NCBI GenBank assembly: GCA_017551675.1
Contig: JAFZLC010000047.1
Location: forward strand, 144,576 to 208,575
Reading direction: 5' to 3'
DNA: 64,000 nucleotides
Origin: Paludibacteraceae bacterium
GTDB taxonomy: Bacteria; Bacteroidota; Bacteroidia; Bacteroidales; Paludibacteraceae
Numbering within the stretch: the stretch's first letter is position 1; each line of letters begins with the position of its first letter. The position numbers and the translations under genes were made by a program. Under the pieces are notes generated by a model, which did no database searches, was not told the origin of the DNA, and worked only from the letters and a program-made list of their open reading frames with translations. Positions 37,580 through 46,476 of this stretch are shown here, one piece after another.

Positions 37580-37621
37580 CAATCCGAAATTTATTGTAAT
37601 ATTGCAGTAAATTTCGGATTG
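37580..37621. repeat. Palindrome copy 1 upstream of the DUF4143 ATPase
   Basis: Perfect 14-bp arms CAATCCGAAATTTA (37580-37593) and TAAATTTCGGATTG (37608-37621) around a 14-nt core with TAATATTGCAG. Its right half is repeated exactly in copy 2. Confidence 0.9.
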
Positions 37622-37684
37622 ACTGTTGGAAATATGATGAAATCGTCTCAAAAGATTAGTTTTATTTATACGTTTTGTGATTGT

Positions 37685-37726
37685 AATCCGAATTTTTGTG
37701 TAATATTGCAGTAAATTTCGGATTGA
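37685..37726. repeat. Palindrome copy 2 upstream of the DUF4143 ATPase
   Basis: Left arm AATCCGAA (37685-37692), right arm TTCGGATT (37717-37724). Bases 37699-37726 are identical to 37595-37622 of copy 1 (28 bp, spacing 104 bp). The left arm has diverged slightly. It ends 24 bp before the ATPase start, so it lies in the probable promoter/leader. Confidence 0.88.
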
Positions 37727-37750
37727 ATAATTTATTAGAACAAGAAATCT

Positions 37751-39016
37751 ATGGTAAATTACATAAACAGACCGAGATATTTGCAGCAGCTTATCGATAG
37801 GCGTGACAATGGTGAAGTGAAGATAATAACAGGACCACGACGCTGTGGTAAGTCTTGGCTTTTGTCTCATATCTACAAGGATTACCTTCTGTCACAAGGT
37901 ATAAAAGAAAGTAATATCATCTCTGTATCACTAGATGTCGATGAGGATGAAGAAGGTAATGACCTTACTGATCCGAATAAATTGAAAGCTTATCTTCATG
38001 AACACATTACAAATAAAGAGGAAAACTATTATGTTTTTCTTGACGAGATACAAGAAGTAAAGGGCTTTGAACGCATTGTCAATGGTATTAACTTACATGA
38101 TAACGTAGATGTATATATTACTGGAAGCAATTCGAAATTTCTATCAAGTGATATTCGAACCATCTTTCGTGGACGTGGAGATGAAGTAAGGGTATTTCCA
38201 CTATCCTTCAAAGAGTTTTGTTCTGATAGAACTGAGTTGAAGAATGAACTTTGGAAGGAATATTACACTTACGGGGGAATGCCTGGATTATTAAAGCAAC
38301 ATACAGCGGAGCAGAAAGCAAAATACCTTCAGAGATTATGGGAGAAAACCTATATTGATGATGTTATAGAGCGTAATAATGTAAAAAACAGACAGGCGTT
38401 GGAGTCTCTTGTCGATGCACTCTGTTCTTCTATTGGGTCACTTACCAATCCCAATCGAATAACTAAGATTTTGGAGAGTGTACAGCATGTAAAGGTTGAT
38501 GATGAGACTATCAACTTTTATATTGGATATTTACAAAATGCTTTTCTCTTCGAAGGTGCTAAACGATTCAATATCAAGGGCAATAAGTACTATGAAAGCA
38601 TTGCAAAATACTATTCCATTGATGTTGGATTGAGGAATGCCAGATTGAACTTCCGACAACAAGAGATAACCCACATTATGGAAAATGTGATTTACAACGA
38701 GCTTAGGACTCGAGGTTATCTTGTGGATGTTGGAGTGATAGAAAGTCGCGAAATACGTAATGAAAAGATGGAATATATCCAATATGAAGTGGATTTTATT
38801 GCGACCAATGGTATTGAAAAGTATTACATACAATCAGCATATGCTCTTCCAGACGAGGATAAGAGAGAACAAGAATTAAAATCCCTTAAACGGATAAATG
38901 ATTCTTTTAGAAAAATAGTAATTGTTGGTGATGATATCGCAACATACACCGACAACAATGGAATAGTTTTTATGGGTCTCTTACAATTTCTTGATAACGA
39001 AGATATTTTGGGATAG
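37751..39016 (+). CDS. AAA-type ATPase with DUF4143 C-terminal domain
   Basis: A 421-residue soluble protein. Walker A is GPRRCGKS (about 28-35) and Walker B is YYVFLDEIQEV (about 93-103); sensor-like ITGSNSKFLSS follows. The second half is DUF4143 (about 190-400), with MPGLLKQ and a nuclease-like fold region including QYEVDFIATNG, which resembles the D-ExK part of PD-(D/E)XK domains. Such proteins are numerous in Bacteroidota and Archaea and their function is unknown. Two palindromic repeats stand directly upstream. No antitoxin or partner gene is seen. Confidence 0.88.
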   Translation: MVNYINRPRYLQQLIDRRDNGEVKIITGPRRCGKSWLLSHIYKDYLLSQGIKESNIISVSLDVDEDEEGNDLTDPNKLKAYLHEHITNKEENYYVFLDEIQEVKGFERIVNGINLHDNVDVYITGSNSKFLSSDIRTIFRGRGDEVRVFPLSFKEFCSDRTELKNELWKEYYTYGGMPGLLKQHTAEQKAKYLQRLWEKTYIDDVIERNNVKNRQALESLVDALCSSIGSLTNPNRITKILESVQHVKVDDETINFYIGYLQNAFLFEGAKRFNIKGNKYYESIAKYYSIDVGLRNARLNFRQQEITHIMENVIYNELRTRGYLVDVGVIESREIRNEKMEYIQYEVDFIATNGIEKYYIQSAYALPDEDKREQELKSLKRINDSFRKIVIVGDDIATYTDNNGIVFMGLLQFLDNEDILG

Positions 39017-39069
39017 TTGTTTTTGTGATTATGGATTTGTTTGTTAATTTCACTTTTTAGTAATCAAAC

Positions 39070-39099
39070 TTGTGAAAACACTTCAATTTCATACCTTTG
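39070..39099 (+). promoter_or_regulatory. Orphan promoter-like sequence after the ATPase gene
   Basis: TTG (39070-39072), 19 bp, TACCTTTG (39092-39099). The next real gene starts 200 bp on and has its own promoter, so this one may drive a short RNA or be fortuitous. Confidence 0.45.
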
Positions 39100-39254
39100 C
39101 TTTATGGTTATCTTTTTCAAGAAAGAGGTCACATGTATAATACGTTCAAACTATTACGTTCTGATCTTAGTGAAGATTAGTCCGGTATGTCTAATCGACA
39201 AACTTTCTCATCGGTTTTCAAAATACACTTTTCAGAAAATCTTTAGAAATCAGT

Positions 39255-39284
39255 TTTGTCAAATCTCAATTTGTTTTATCTTTG
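39255..39284 (+). promoter_or_regulatory. Promoter of the PHP phosphoesterase gene
   Basis: TTTG (39255-39258), 18 bp, TATCTTTG (39277-39284). It lies 19 bp before ATG 39304, so the in-frame TTG at 39256 is not the start. Confidence 0.7.
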
Positions 39285-39303
39285 GGGAAAATACCTATTC
39301 AAG

Positions 39304-40017
39304 ATGAACGTAGCATTAGATGTACATACACATACGGTGGCGAGTGGTCATGCTTATAGCACTTTGCAAGAGATGGTGCAGGCGGCTGCCGACAAAGGGC
39401 TGAAAATATTAGGCATCACAGATCATGGTCCTACCGTGCGTGGTTCATGCAATCCTGTTTATTTCTCTAATTTTCATGTTATCCCTCGAGAGATAAAGGG
39501 GGTAAGGTTGTTGATGGGTGCTGAAATCAACATCTTGAATGTGAATGGAGATTTGGATTTGAAGGAGAAGTACATCAATATGTTAGACCTTCGAATTGCA
39601 GGCATTCATCAGTCATGCTATACGGGAGGCACCATAGAGGAAAACACGGAGGCGATGATTAAGGTGATGCAAAATCCAGAGATTGACATTATCAGTCATC
39701 CAGCCGACGGAAGTGCTGACCTCAATTTTGAAGAGGTGGTGCGAGCCGCTAAAGAGACGCGCATCCTATTAGAGATTAACAACAGTTCTCTGAACCCGAA
39801 TCGTGGTAAGGAGAAAGCATGGGAATACAATCGTCAATTGGTTCGTCTGTGCAAACAGTATGGCGTGATGGTTATTATGGGAAGTGACGCACATATTTCG
39901 TATGATGTTGCCAACTATCGTTTTATCTATCAGTTGTTTCAAGAAGAGGAGTTCCCTGAATCATTGGTGATCAATGATAAACCCGATCTCTTTCTGAAAA
40001 TGTTAAAAAGGGATTAG
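39304..40017 (+). CDS. PHP-domain phosphatase, YcdX-like
   Basis: A 237-residue cytosolic metal-dependent phosphoesterase. The PHP motifs are present: DVHTHTVASGHAYST (about 6-20), GITDHGP (about 41-47), the metal-site Glu in GAEINI, an HQS motif near residue 101, ISHPADG (about 138-144) and GSDAHIS (about 204-210). The pattern fits the YcdX trinuclear-zinc group. Substrate not known from sequence. The frame extends upstream to 39256, but a promoter -7 box lies between, so ATG 39304 is used. Confidence 0.85.
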   Translation: MNVALDVHTHTVASGHAYSTLQEMVQAAADKGLKILGITDHGPTVRGSCNPVYFSNFHVIPREIKGVRLLMGAEINILNVNGDLDLKEKYINMLDLRIAGIHQSCYTGGTIEENTEAMIKVMQNPEIDIISHPADGSADLNFEEVVRAAKETRILLEINNSSLNPNRGKEKAWEYNRQLVRLCKQYGVMVIMGSDAHISYDVANYRFIYQLFQEEEFPESLVINDKPDLFLKMLKRD

Positions 40018-40028
40018 ATCCACCTTTC

Positions 40029-41150
40029 TCATTTCATAAAATGTCTCATCCAGATGTCTGGAATGGAGTCGTTGCAAAACTGCATATAATCATCTTGTGA
40101 ACAAGCAAAAATCTTATTCCCCTCAGCAGTTGGAATTTCAATCCACCATCTGCGGTTGGATAGGGAGTTATAGAAAATTGTTTGCGTGTCGCCCTCTACT
40201 TTAGGATAAACCACAAATCTGCGATACTCTTCGATGGGTCTTTGTGGATAGTCGTGGTAGCGATTGTCGATGCCCGACAGTATGTGCCATATAATCTGTG
40301 CGGCAAGTGCGGCTGTTGCCTCTGATGCATCGTGCGATGGATTTAATCCAAACAAGCCATAAGCCAATATTGAGTCACTGAGACCCGCATAGTGGGCCAG
40401 TTCGCATGCGTTCACGTTGCTTAGTCCGTTGGGAATGGATATGGCACGTCCGGGAGCATCAGACTGACGAATGGCGGATATGTCGAAACTGAACAAGTCA
40501 GAGTCTCGCAGGATGGGTTCGCATAGGTATATCTTGTCGCGTACTTCTCTCAATCTTTTGACCAGACAATTTTTATTGGCAAGTTCTTTTACCTGCCACT
40601 CACAGCAATAGTAATTCTGGATGCCCAAGAGGTTGGTCTCACTGACCTCCTTTTTATTGATGATCCACTTCAGATAATTATGAGCGGAAGGGATGGTATT
40701 GTCACTACTAAGGTCAATCTTAGAGTCGATGATAGAAACACGTTGTTTGGAGCAGATATCTGTGATACCTTCCGACATTGGAACGGTGAGTTCTTGGGTA
40801 CCTCCTATGATGATAGGGATAATCTGTTGATTTGTAAGATACCGTACCACGTCGGCAAGAGCATAGTAGGCATCCTTTTTCTTTTTTCCTATCTTCAGGT
40901 TTCCGAGGTCTGCAATCTGAATGGTATGAAAGAAACCAGTGAGTTCGTAGAGCTGTTTGCGAATAGCGTCGGGAGCCAGTCTTGCCCCAATATTGTGTGG
41001 GTCTGATTCCGTTTGCACGCCGATGAGAGCCACTTGATAATTCTCTTTCACTAGTTTATGACCAAGAGTCTCTTCGACGGGTAGAAATGCGCCTGTGACA
41101 GGAGTTGCATCATATTCGTCTACGTACTTTGATAAATCCATCTCTTCCAT
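40029..41150 (-). CDS. Arginase-fold protein with incomplete metal site (formimidoylglutamase-like)
   Basis: A 373-residue member of the ureohydrolase family by overall pattern (ALIGVQTESDPHNIGARLAPDAIR-type start, glycine-rich motif, and PGRAISIPNGLS near the C-terminus). The binuclear manganese site is broken: the GGDH motif reads GGTQ (Gln119), DxHxD reads Asp142-Ser-Lys144-Ile-Asp146, and the late DxD reads Asp223-Ile-Ser225. Three of six expected ligands are therefore replaced, so hydrolysis of formimidoylglutamate or arginine is unlikely. Database names for this group may be misleading. No histidine-degradation genes are nearby. A structural or regulatory role is possible. Confidence 0.8.
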   Translation of the reverse strand: MEEMDLSKYVDEYDATPVTGAFLPVEETLGHKLVKENYQVALIGVQTESDPHNIGARLAPDAIRKQLYELTGFFHTIQIADLGNLKIGKKKKDAYYALADVVRYLTNQQIIPIIIGGTQELTVPMSEGITDICSKQRVSIIDSKIDLSSDNTIPSAHNYLKWIINKKEVSETNLLGIQNYYCCEWQVKELANKNCLVKRLREVRDKIYLCEPILRDSDLFSFDISAIRQSDAPGRAISIPNGLSNVNACELAHYAGLSDSILAYGLFGLNPSHDASEATAALAAQIIWHILSGIDNRYHDYPQRPIEEYRRFVVYPKVEGDTQTIFYNSLSNRRWWIEIPTAEGNKIFACSQDDYMQFCNDSIPDIWMRHFMK

Positions 41151-41173
41151 ATCGTTTCTTCATGTTTGTGACA

Positions 41174-41181
41174 CAAAAGTA
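41174..41181 (-). promoter_or_regulatory. -7 box of the arginase-fold gene
   Basis: Minus-strand TACTTTTG, 23 bp before the ATG at 41150. No clear -33. Confidence 0.45.
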
Positions 41182-41253
41182 CTAAATTTTGTTTAAACGA
41201 TGAATATCTAGAAAGTCCCTATAGACGATTATTCTTCAAATTCCATGCGTCAT

Positions 41254-42765
41254 CTACTCATCATAATAAACGAACGTTGTTTTTGTTATCGACTTAACTC
41301 CATTTGATTCTCTTGTCTCTTCTGTAATATTGCCAACCGAATCGTAGGTGTATGTCGTTAGGATTTGGGTGCCATTGTCCGTCGTTTCCCTTACGGTGAC
41401 GAGGCGGTCGTTGGCGTAATAACCAGAGAGCTTAATGGTTTTGCCATCCAGTACGGTCACCGAATGGAGATGGTTTTGTTTGTCGTATTTGTATGCTATT
41501 TTGTTGTATGTCAGTCTTTTTCTCCATGTATTTTCTTTGTTGAATTCATCAGGAAGCTCTGTGAGGCTCTCCTCAGATTGTATGGAAAGTAGTTTCCTTT
41601 GTTTGCTGTAGGTGTATTTGATATGGTTCACCAGCTTGGAATTCTTAAATTCTTTCTTGCTTAAGATATTGCCGTTGGAATCGAAGGTGGTGCGGGTGAT
41701 GGTGGTGTCGGGGTTGAACTTTCCATCTTTCTCCTTCCCAACAATCTCCGTGATGATCTCTTCGTTTGGCGTGCAGGTTACCTTTGTGCTGTTGATGCCG
41801 ATCAATGTGTCATGCCTATAGGTCATGTAGCCATCGGGGAGATCGATGTTGTCACTCTTTTCGTACAATGCTATATGTACTTCTGAAATCGTACCATCCT
41901 CGTCAAAGTAATTTGTCTTGCACTCTGTTATTTTATTCTTCTCGTCATATTTCATGAAATTCTCTTCGTTAAGATTGCGAAAGTACCTGTTGTAAATCTC
42001 ATTCCCTTTCGCATCGTGGCGTGTGATGCTCGATAGAGCACCGTCATAGTACTCATACGTTGTTTTCACACCCGCTTCCTCGCGTTCGAAGCTTATATCG
42101 CGGTTCATCTTGCAAGAGTCGGCTATCGGTAAGCCTGCCGAATCATATTTATAATATTCAGTCAACGAGTCATTTTCGTACACCTCCGTCAGATATCCTT
42201 TTGGATTGTAGATTTTTTTTGTGTGATGGGTGGTATTTTTTATTCTGTCGATGGTGATTGTGGCTGTGTCGTTTCCTCTTTGGTCATAGTAGGTATATTT
42301 GTATTTTGAGATGAAATTGTTGGGGCCGTAGGTTATGCTGCAGTATTCCTTTTCGTTTGAATTATAGTAGGTTTTCCCGCCCGCAATGTTACGGCTCTCA
42401 ATCAGCTTGCCATCCTCCGAATATACGTACTCCACGCTTGTATGGTCAATAACATCATTGCTCATTTCAACAGGTCTCCATTTACCGTTGAATACACCAA
42501 ACCTGTACAATATAAATCCAGTTTTATAGTTGTGACTCCATACGAGGCATTTGTGTTGTTTGTCATAAGATCTGAAAAAACGGGATGTAGTGTCTGTCCG
42601 TTCTTTATTGTCCTGATATTCCGAAGTGTATATGACACCATCTGCCGACATGACATTCCCTTTGTACGTGTAATCAAAAGTTCCGCGGCCGAATGCACAG
42701 TACATGCAGGCGAAAGCGGCATTGACCATGCAGATAAGCGTTAGAAGGATGAATGTTTTTTTCAT
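41254..42765 (-). CDS. Secreted YD-repeat-like protein of unknown function
   Basis: A 503-residue protein. The frame is open to 42828, but ATG 42765 is chosen: it starts a signal peptide (MKKTFILLTLICMVNAAFA, with a Cys right after that could be lipidated), and a minus-strand -7 box at 42803-42810 lies downstream of the longer start. The body is made of RHS/YD-like strands, for example YKYDSAGLPIAD, YKYDKQNHLHSV and YTYDSVGNITEE. It is too short for an RHS toxin shell and has no toxin domain. It resembles the second half of the protein at 8535-10328. Confidence 0.75.
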   Translation of the reverse strand: MKKTFILLTLICMVNAAFACMYCAFGRGTFDYTYKGNVMSADGVIYTSEYQDNKERTDTTSRFFRSYDKQHKCLVWSHNYKTGFILYRFGVFNGKWRPVEMSNDVIDHTSVEYVYSEDGKLIESRNIAGGKTYYNSNEKEYCSITYGPNNFISKYKYTYYDQRGNDTATITIDRIKNTTHHTKKIYNPKGYLTEVYENDSLTEYYKYDSAGLPIADSCKMNRDISFEREEAGVKTTYEYYDGALSSITRHDAKGNEIYNRYFRNLNEENFMKYDEKNKITECKTNYFDEDGTISEVHIALYEKSDNIDLPDGYMTYRHDTLIGINSTKVTCTPNEEIITEIVGKEKDGKFNPDTTITRTTFDSNGNILSKKEFKNSKLVNHIKYTYSKQRKLLSIQSEESLTELPDEFNKENTWRKRLTYNKIAYKYDKQNHLHSVTVLDGKTIKLSGYYANDRLVTVRETTDNGTQILTTYTYDSVGNITEETRESNGVKSITKTTFVYYDE

Positions 42766-42802
42766 GTGATGAGAAAAGTTAGATAAGATGAACTTTGAAG
42801 GA

Positions 42803-42810
42803 CAAATATA
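42803..42810 (-). promoter_or_regulatory. -7 box of the YD-repeat-like gene
   Basis: Minus-strand TATATTTG, 37 bp before ATG 42765. A CAAA at 42826-42829 is closer than the usual -33 spacing. Confidence 0.5.
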
Positions 42811-42894
42811 AAAAAAGAGATGAAACAAATAAGGCTAACACAAGTAATTATTTGTTTATGACGAATGGTATGGAAAAGAAAGAATGAATGTTTT

Positions 42895-42925
42895 TTTGTA
42901 TATCAGACAATCTTTTATATTTTTG
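42895..42925 (+). promoter_or_regulatory. Promoter of the CHASE2-caspase-DUF4384 cluster
   Basis: TTTG (42895-42898), 19 bp, TATTTTTG (42918-42925): consensus elements and spacing. It lies 41 bp before ATG 42967 and is divergent from the YD-repeat-like gene. Confidence 0.75.
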
Positions 42926-42966
42926 TCTGTTGTAAGTTATAAGGATTACCTTTATTTTGTCATAAC

Positions 42967-44181
42967 ATGAAAAACCTCTTTACGAAATACATACCGCATG
43001 GATTGATGGTGATGGTGGTGATTATTTCCATTTGCGCCTTGGTGGCTCGTGTGGGATATACATCGACCTACCTTGATCCGATGTCGCAGGTGCTCAATAA
43101 TTTCAACATGACAGATACTTATTTCCAAATTATGAATGATAATTCGGAGGAGCAGATGGATGTTAATTTTGATGTGGTGATGTATGACATATCAGGTTGT
43201 TATTCGCGTTCAGAAATAGCTTTTGGTATTCAGCGATTGTATGATTTGGGCGCTAAGGTGATAGCTTTGGATGTTATTTTCGGACCTAATTCACAAGACA
43301 CATTGGCGAATGATAGTCTTCAAAGGGTGATCAATCGGTGCAAGGACCGTGTTATCGCTGCGTGTCGTATGGTTCCAAATTATGATTCATTCATCAAGGA
43401 GGAGTCCTATTTTGTGAAAGAATCAGGTTGTGCTGAGGGTTGTGTGAATATCTCGAACGAGACGGTTCGTGAGTTTAGTAAGACGGTTACGTTTGGTGAT
43501 ACGACACTGAGCACCTATGTGAACGAGATCATGAAGATTGCTTATCCAGAAGTGCAAAAGAAATGGGAAGAAAGAACCTGTAAGGAGGAGCTGATCAACT
43601 ATAAGCATACGCTTTTTGAAAAGTATCATATTTATGATGACTTATATCCTGAGGATGTGAAGGATAAGATCTTTTTGATGGGAGATTTCCAGGACTTGAG
43701 AGATTTCCATGATGTACCGGTGAAGATCAATGGTAGTCGCAGAATCTGTGGTACCACCATCCATGGTTATTCCATCTCCACCTTGACGAAGGATGGAAGA
43801 TTGATAGATAGTATGACAGATAAGGAGGCGTTGATATTAGGATTTATTGTCACGTTGATATTCTGTATTATATATTGTTGGTTGAATGAGGTTTACAACG
43901 ATTATTCAGGCTTCTTGTCTACGTCGCTTCAATTGATAATAATGTTGTCACTTGTTTTTGTGGCAGGATATTTGTTTATTGAGAAGCAATATAACGTAAA
44001 ATTGTTGTATGCCCTTTTGGGAACGGGTCTTGCAGGCTACGCAGCAGAGATATTCTATTTCATTTGGTTGCGAGTGAAGAAGATGTTGGGTCAGAAGACG
44101 CCAGATGTAATTGTAAAGGAGGAGCCAGTTGTTGTTGAGGCGAAGGTTAATGATGCTGTTGAAAAGGATGATAAGGAGTAG
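42967..44181 (+). CDS. CHASE2-domain membrane sensor without output domain
   Basis: A 404-residue protein. One N-terminal membrane helix (about 11-30) precedes an extracytoplasmic CHASE2 domain (about 60-285) with VVMYDISGCYSRSEIAFGIQRL, AKVIALDVIFG and the KIFLMGDFQDLRDFHDVP region. Three closing helices (about 287-375) follow, and a short acidic tail. CHASE2 domains normally sense periplasmic signals for kinases, cyclases or phosphatases; none is attached here, so output must pass to another protein. The caspase gene follows after 30-57 bp, making it the probable partner. Confidence 0.85.
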   Translation: MKNLFTKYIPHGLMVMVVIISICALVARVGYTSTYLDPMSQVLNNFNMTDTYFQIMNDNSEEQMDVNFDVVMYDISGCYSRSEIAFGIQRLYDLGAKVIALDVIFGPNSQDTLANDSLQRVINRCKDRVIAACRMVPNYDSFIKEESYFVKESGCAEGCVNISNETVREFSKTVTFGDTTLSTYVNEIMKIAYPEVQKKWEERTCKEELINYKHTLFEKYHIYDDLYPEDVKDKIFLMGDFQDLRDFHDVPVKINGSRRICGTTIHGYSISTLTKDGRLIDSMTDKEALILGFIVTLIFCIIYCWLNEVYNDYSGFLSTSLQLIIMLSLVFVAGYLFIEKQYNVKLLYALLGTGLAGYAAEIFYFIWLRVKKMLGQKTPDVIVKEEPVVVEAKVNDAVEKDDKE

Positions 44182-44238
44182 AGGCTGAATCCTGATATGA
44201 GAAAATGATTAATGATAACGAGAAAAATAATTTGTAGT

Positions 44239-46248
44239 ATGAGAAGATATTTTTTAGTGTTGTGTCTATTATCCTTCTTATTTGCTCCGTTATCGGCACA
44301 AAAAGCCAATAGGAGTACGAAGACGGGTAAGTGGGGATTTATGAATGGTTCTACCTGGGTCGTAGAGCCAAAGTTTGAAAATTATGATCAAGCTAATGCA
44401 TTTGCAGGTCGTAAATATGCTATTGTCCAATATCAAGGCAAATGGGGTGCTGTGGCAGCAGACGGAAAGTATTACACCAAGCCTGTATTCCCAACCAAGG
44501 AAACAGCATTGCGCGCAGCAAAGTTGGCTGTAGCAAATGCAGACAAGAGTCAGTTCCTTTATCCTGTATATGATCAAACATACAACCGTTGGGGATTTGT
44601 AGATTATACAGGTGAGATGTTCCTTCGCCCTATCTATGAAGATGTGGATCAAGAACATAATTTCTCCAAAGGAAAAAACTATTCATTGGTGAAATTGGAT
44701 GGTAACTGGGGTTGCGTCAACCGCGAAGGTGTGATGGTCATCAATCCATATTTCGTTACCAAAGAGGATGCAATAAAGGCCATTGCAGAATGGACAAAAG
44801 GTGCAGTTCTCGGTGAGAACATCTACCTTGGTATGAAAGGTAATGTGAAGAAAATCGGTTTTATCAACTATATGGGTAACTGGGTAATGAAACCCGTGTT
44901 TGAGAATGTAGACAAAACAGCCATTTTCAATGCAAACACCTATTACGCAGTTGTTAAATACAAGGGTAAATGGTTTGCTATCGACCGTGCTGGTAATTTT
45001 ATCAAGGCAGTGAAACCACAGCCAGATATGGCAAAGGCAAAATCTGCAGCAGCTGCATGGCAAAGCAGAACTCCTAATGCGAAAGTGCCTGCATCGGCAG
45101 TGCCTAATGTGGAGAGTTTTGCATACAAGACACCTAACTTGGCTGCTCAAGAGCCACAGAAAGTGACTCCAACCAAGCCAACAAACCCAACCAAACCTAC
45201 GAAGCCAGAGGTTATCCCTCCTGCTACTAAAGGTGAAGGAGCTCCTACTATCAAAATCATCAGTCCAAAGGATGGCTCACAATATTCTAACCCTGAAGTG
45301 ACATTCATTTATGAAACGACTACTTATGATGGAAGTAACCCAGAGGTAATCGCTTACATCAATGGAGAGAAATATCCTAACACAAAAGGTGTTAAGAGAG
45401 TAGGTAAGCAGTTGACGCTTACCCTCCCTCGCGTGGCAGATTGCCGTGTGCAATTGATTGCTAAGGATAACAAGGGACAGAACAGTGACCCTGCTGTTGT
45501 ATTGCTCCACTATCGTGGCGACAGACCAAAACCAGCATTGCATGTCTTTGCTGTAGGTATCAGCGACTACGATCAGGCAGATCTTAAGTTGCAACATGCC
45601 GCTAAGGATGCAGGTGATTTTATGAGTACAGTACAAAACTGTAACTTGTCTCAATACAAGCAAATCAAGACTGCTAACCTTATCCAAGATAAGGCTGGTA
45701 CAGATAAGAATATTAAGAAAGGTCTTTCAAATCTTGTTAACACGGTAGAGCAAGGTGACGTTGTCTTGTTGTTCTTCTCCGGACATGGTGCTAAAGAGGG
45801 TGCAGAGACCTACTTCTTGTCATCAAATGCAGAGAGCAACGATTTGTTTGCAACAGCCGTTGACTTTGATATCATCAAGAGTGCATTGAAACGTTTGAAA
45901 GATCGTAAGTGCCGTATCATCATCTTCATGGATGCATGTCATTCAGGATCCATGTATGGTGTGAAGGGTACAACAGAGACCTTCTCATTGGCAGACCCAG
46001 ATGTCATCGGATTCTATTCAAGTACCGAGGCACAGAAGTCTAACGAATCAGAGCAATGGGAGAATGGTATCTTCACAAAAGCATTGTTGGAAGGTATCAA
46101 GGGTGCTGCTGTAGATGAAAATGGAAACATTACACTGGATGCGTTGGAGTTGTACATCCGTAACCAAGTACGTAATGCTACCAATGGTCGTCAGATGCCA
46201 ATCTTCGAAAACAGACAAGGTAATTTCATTTTGTTCGAGAAAAAATAA
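44239..46248 (+). CDS. Exported WG-repeat / caspase-fold (C14) protease
   Basis: A 669-residue protein. I prefer ATG 44239, which gives a standard signal peptide (MRRYFLVLCLLSFLFAPLSAQ); ATG 44212 is possible. After the signal come four or more WG-type repeats (about 25-250: GKWGFMNG, YNRWGFVDYTGE, GNWGCVNREG, GKWFAIDRAG), a Pro/Thr linker, a small beta domain (about 340-425), and a caspase domain (about 430-665). The catalytic dyad is intact: His516 in SGHG and Cys567 in DACHSG. The S1-forming Asp in DACHSG is also kept. Orthocaspases cleave after Arg or Lys; the target here is unknown. Confidence 0.88.
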   Translation: MRRYFLVLCLLSFLFAPLSAQKANRSTKTGKWGFMNGSTWVVEPKFENYDQANAFAGRKYAIVQYQGKWGAVAADGKYYTKPVFPTKETALRAAKLAVANADKSQFLYPVYDQTYNRWGFVDYTGEMFLRPIYEDVDQEHNFSKGKNYSLVKLDGNWGCVNREGVMVINPYFVTKEDAIKAIAEWTKGAVLGENIYLGMKGNVKKIGFINYMGNWVMKPVFENVDKTAIFNANTYYAVVKYKGKWFAIDRAGNFIKAVKPQPDMAKAKSAAAAWQSRTPNAKVPASAVPNVESFAYKTPNLAAQEPQKVTPTKPTNPTKPTKPEVIPPATKGEGAPTIKIISPKDGSQYSNPEVTFIYETTTYDGSNPEVIAYINGEKYPNTKGVKRVGKQLTLTLPRVADCRVQLIAKDNKGQNSDPAVVLLHYRGDRPKPALHVFAVGISDYDQADLKLQHAAKDAGDFMSTVQNCNLSQYKQIKTANLIQDKAGTDKNIKKGLSNLVNTVEQGDVVLLFFSGHGAKEGAETYFLSSNAESNDLFATAVDFDIIKSALKRLKDRKCRIIIFMDACHSGSMYGVKGTTETFSLADPDVIGFYSSTEAQKSNESEQWENGIFTKALLEGIKGAAVDENGNITLDALELYIRNQVRNATNGRQMPIFENRQGNFILFEKK

Positions 46249-46314
46249 TTGACGAACAAATAAGATGAATGCTTTGGCGAAGTTTTTGTAGTTGCATTAA
46301 TAAAGGAAAATAAA

Positions 46315-46368
46315 AATAACGTCTTTTGTTATTTGAAAGACAACAAACGGATAATGAAAGACGTTATT
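46315..46368 (+). repeat. Perfect 12-bp inverted repeat in the leader of the DUF4384 gene
   Basis: AATAACGTCTTT (46315-46326) and AAAGACGTTATT (46357-46368), 30 nt apart, with a nested TTGTT/AACAA pair. Further hairpins, AGGTG/CACCT near 46380-46393 and GGGA/TCCC near 46458-46471, follow before the start codon. Could be an RNA regulatory element, a processing site or a terminator/attenuator; no T-run supports simple termination. Confidence 0.6.
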
Positions 46369-46476
46369 AATTTAAGGAGAGGTGTATTCACCTTGAAAAA
46401 ATAGTATGAATTGTGGGTGAAAATGAAATCATGGAACCCGCTTTAAATAAATAACCCGGGATGATAGTCCCACAAA

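Noticed and set aside
37523..37870. Short frames on both strands around the palindromes
   Set aside because: Both translate the palindrome itself (the SEIYCNI stretch appears on both strands), so they are products of the inverted repeats, not genes.
37751..39016. DUF4143 ATPase as half of a toxin-antitoxin or defence system
   Set aside because: No partner gene lies beside it and the family is too widespread and undefined to support that claim.
39041..39307. 88-codon frame between the ATPase and PHP genes
   Set aside because: It runs across the PHP gene's promoter and start codon and lacks any conserved feature.
41254..42765. RHS toxin
   Set aside because: Too short, no RHS core signature, no C-terminal toxin and no immunity gene next to it.
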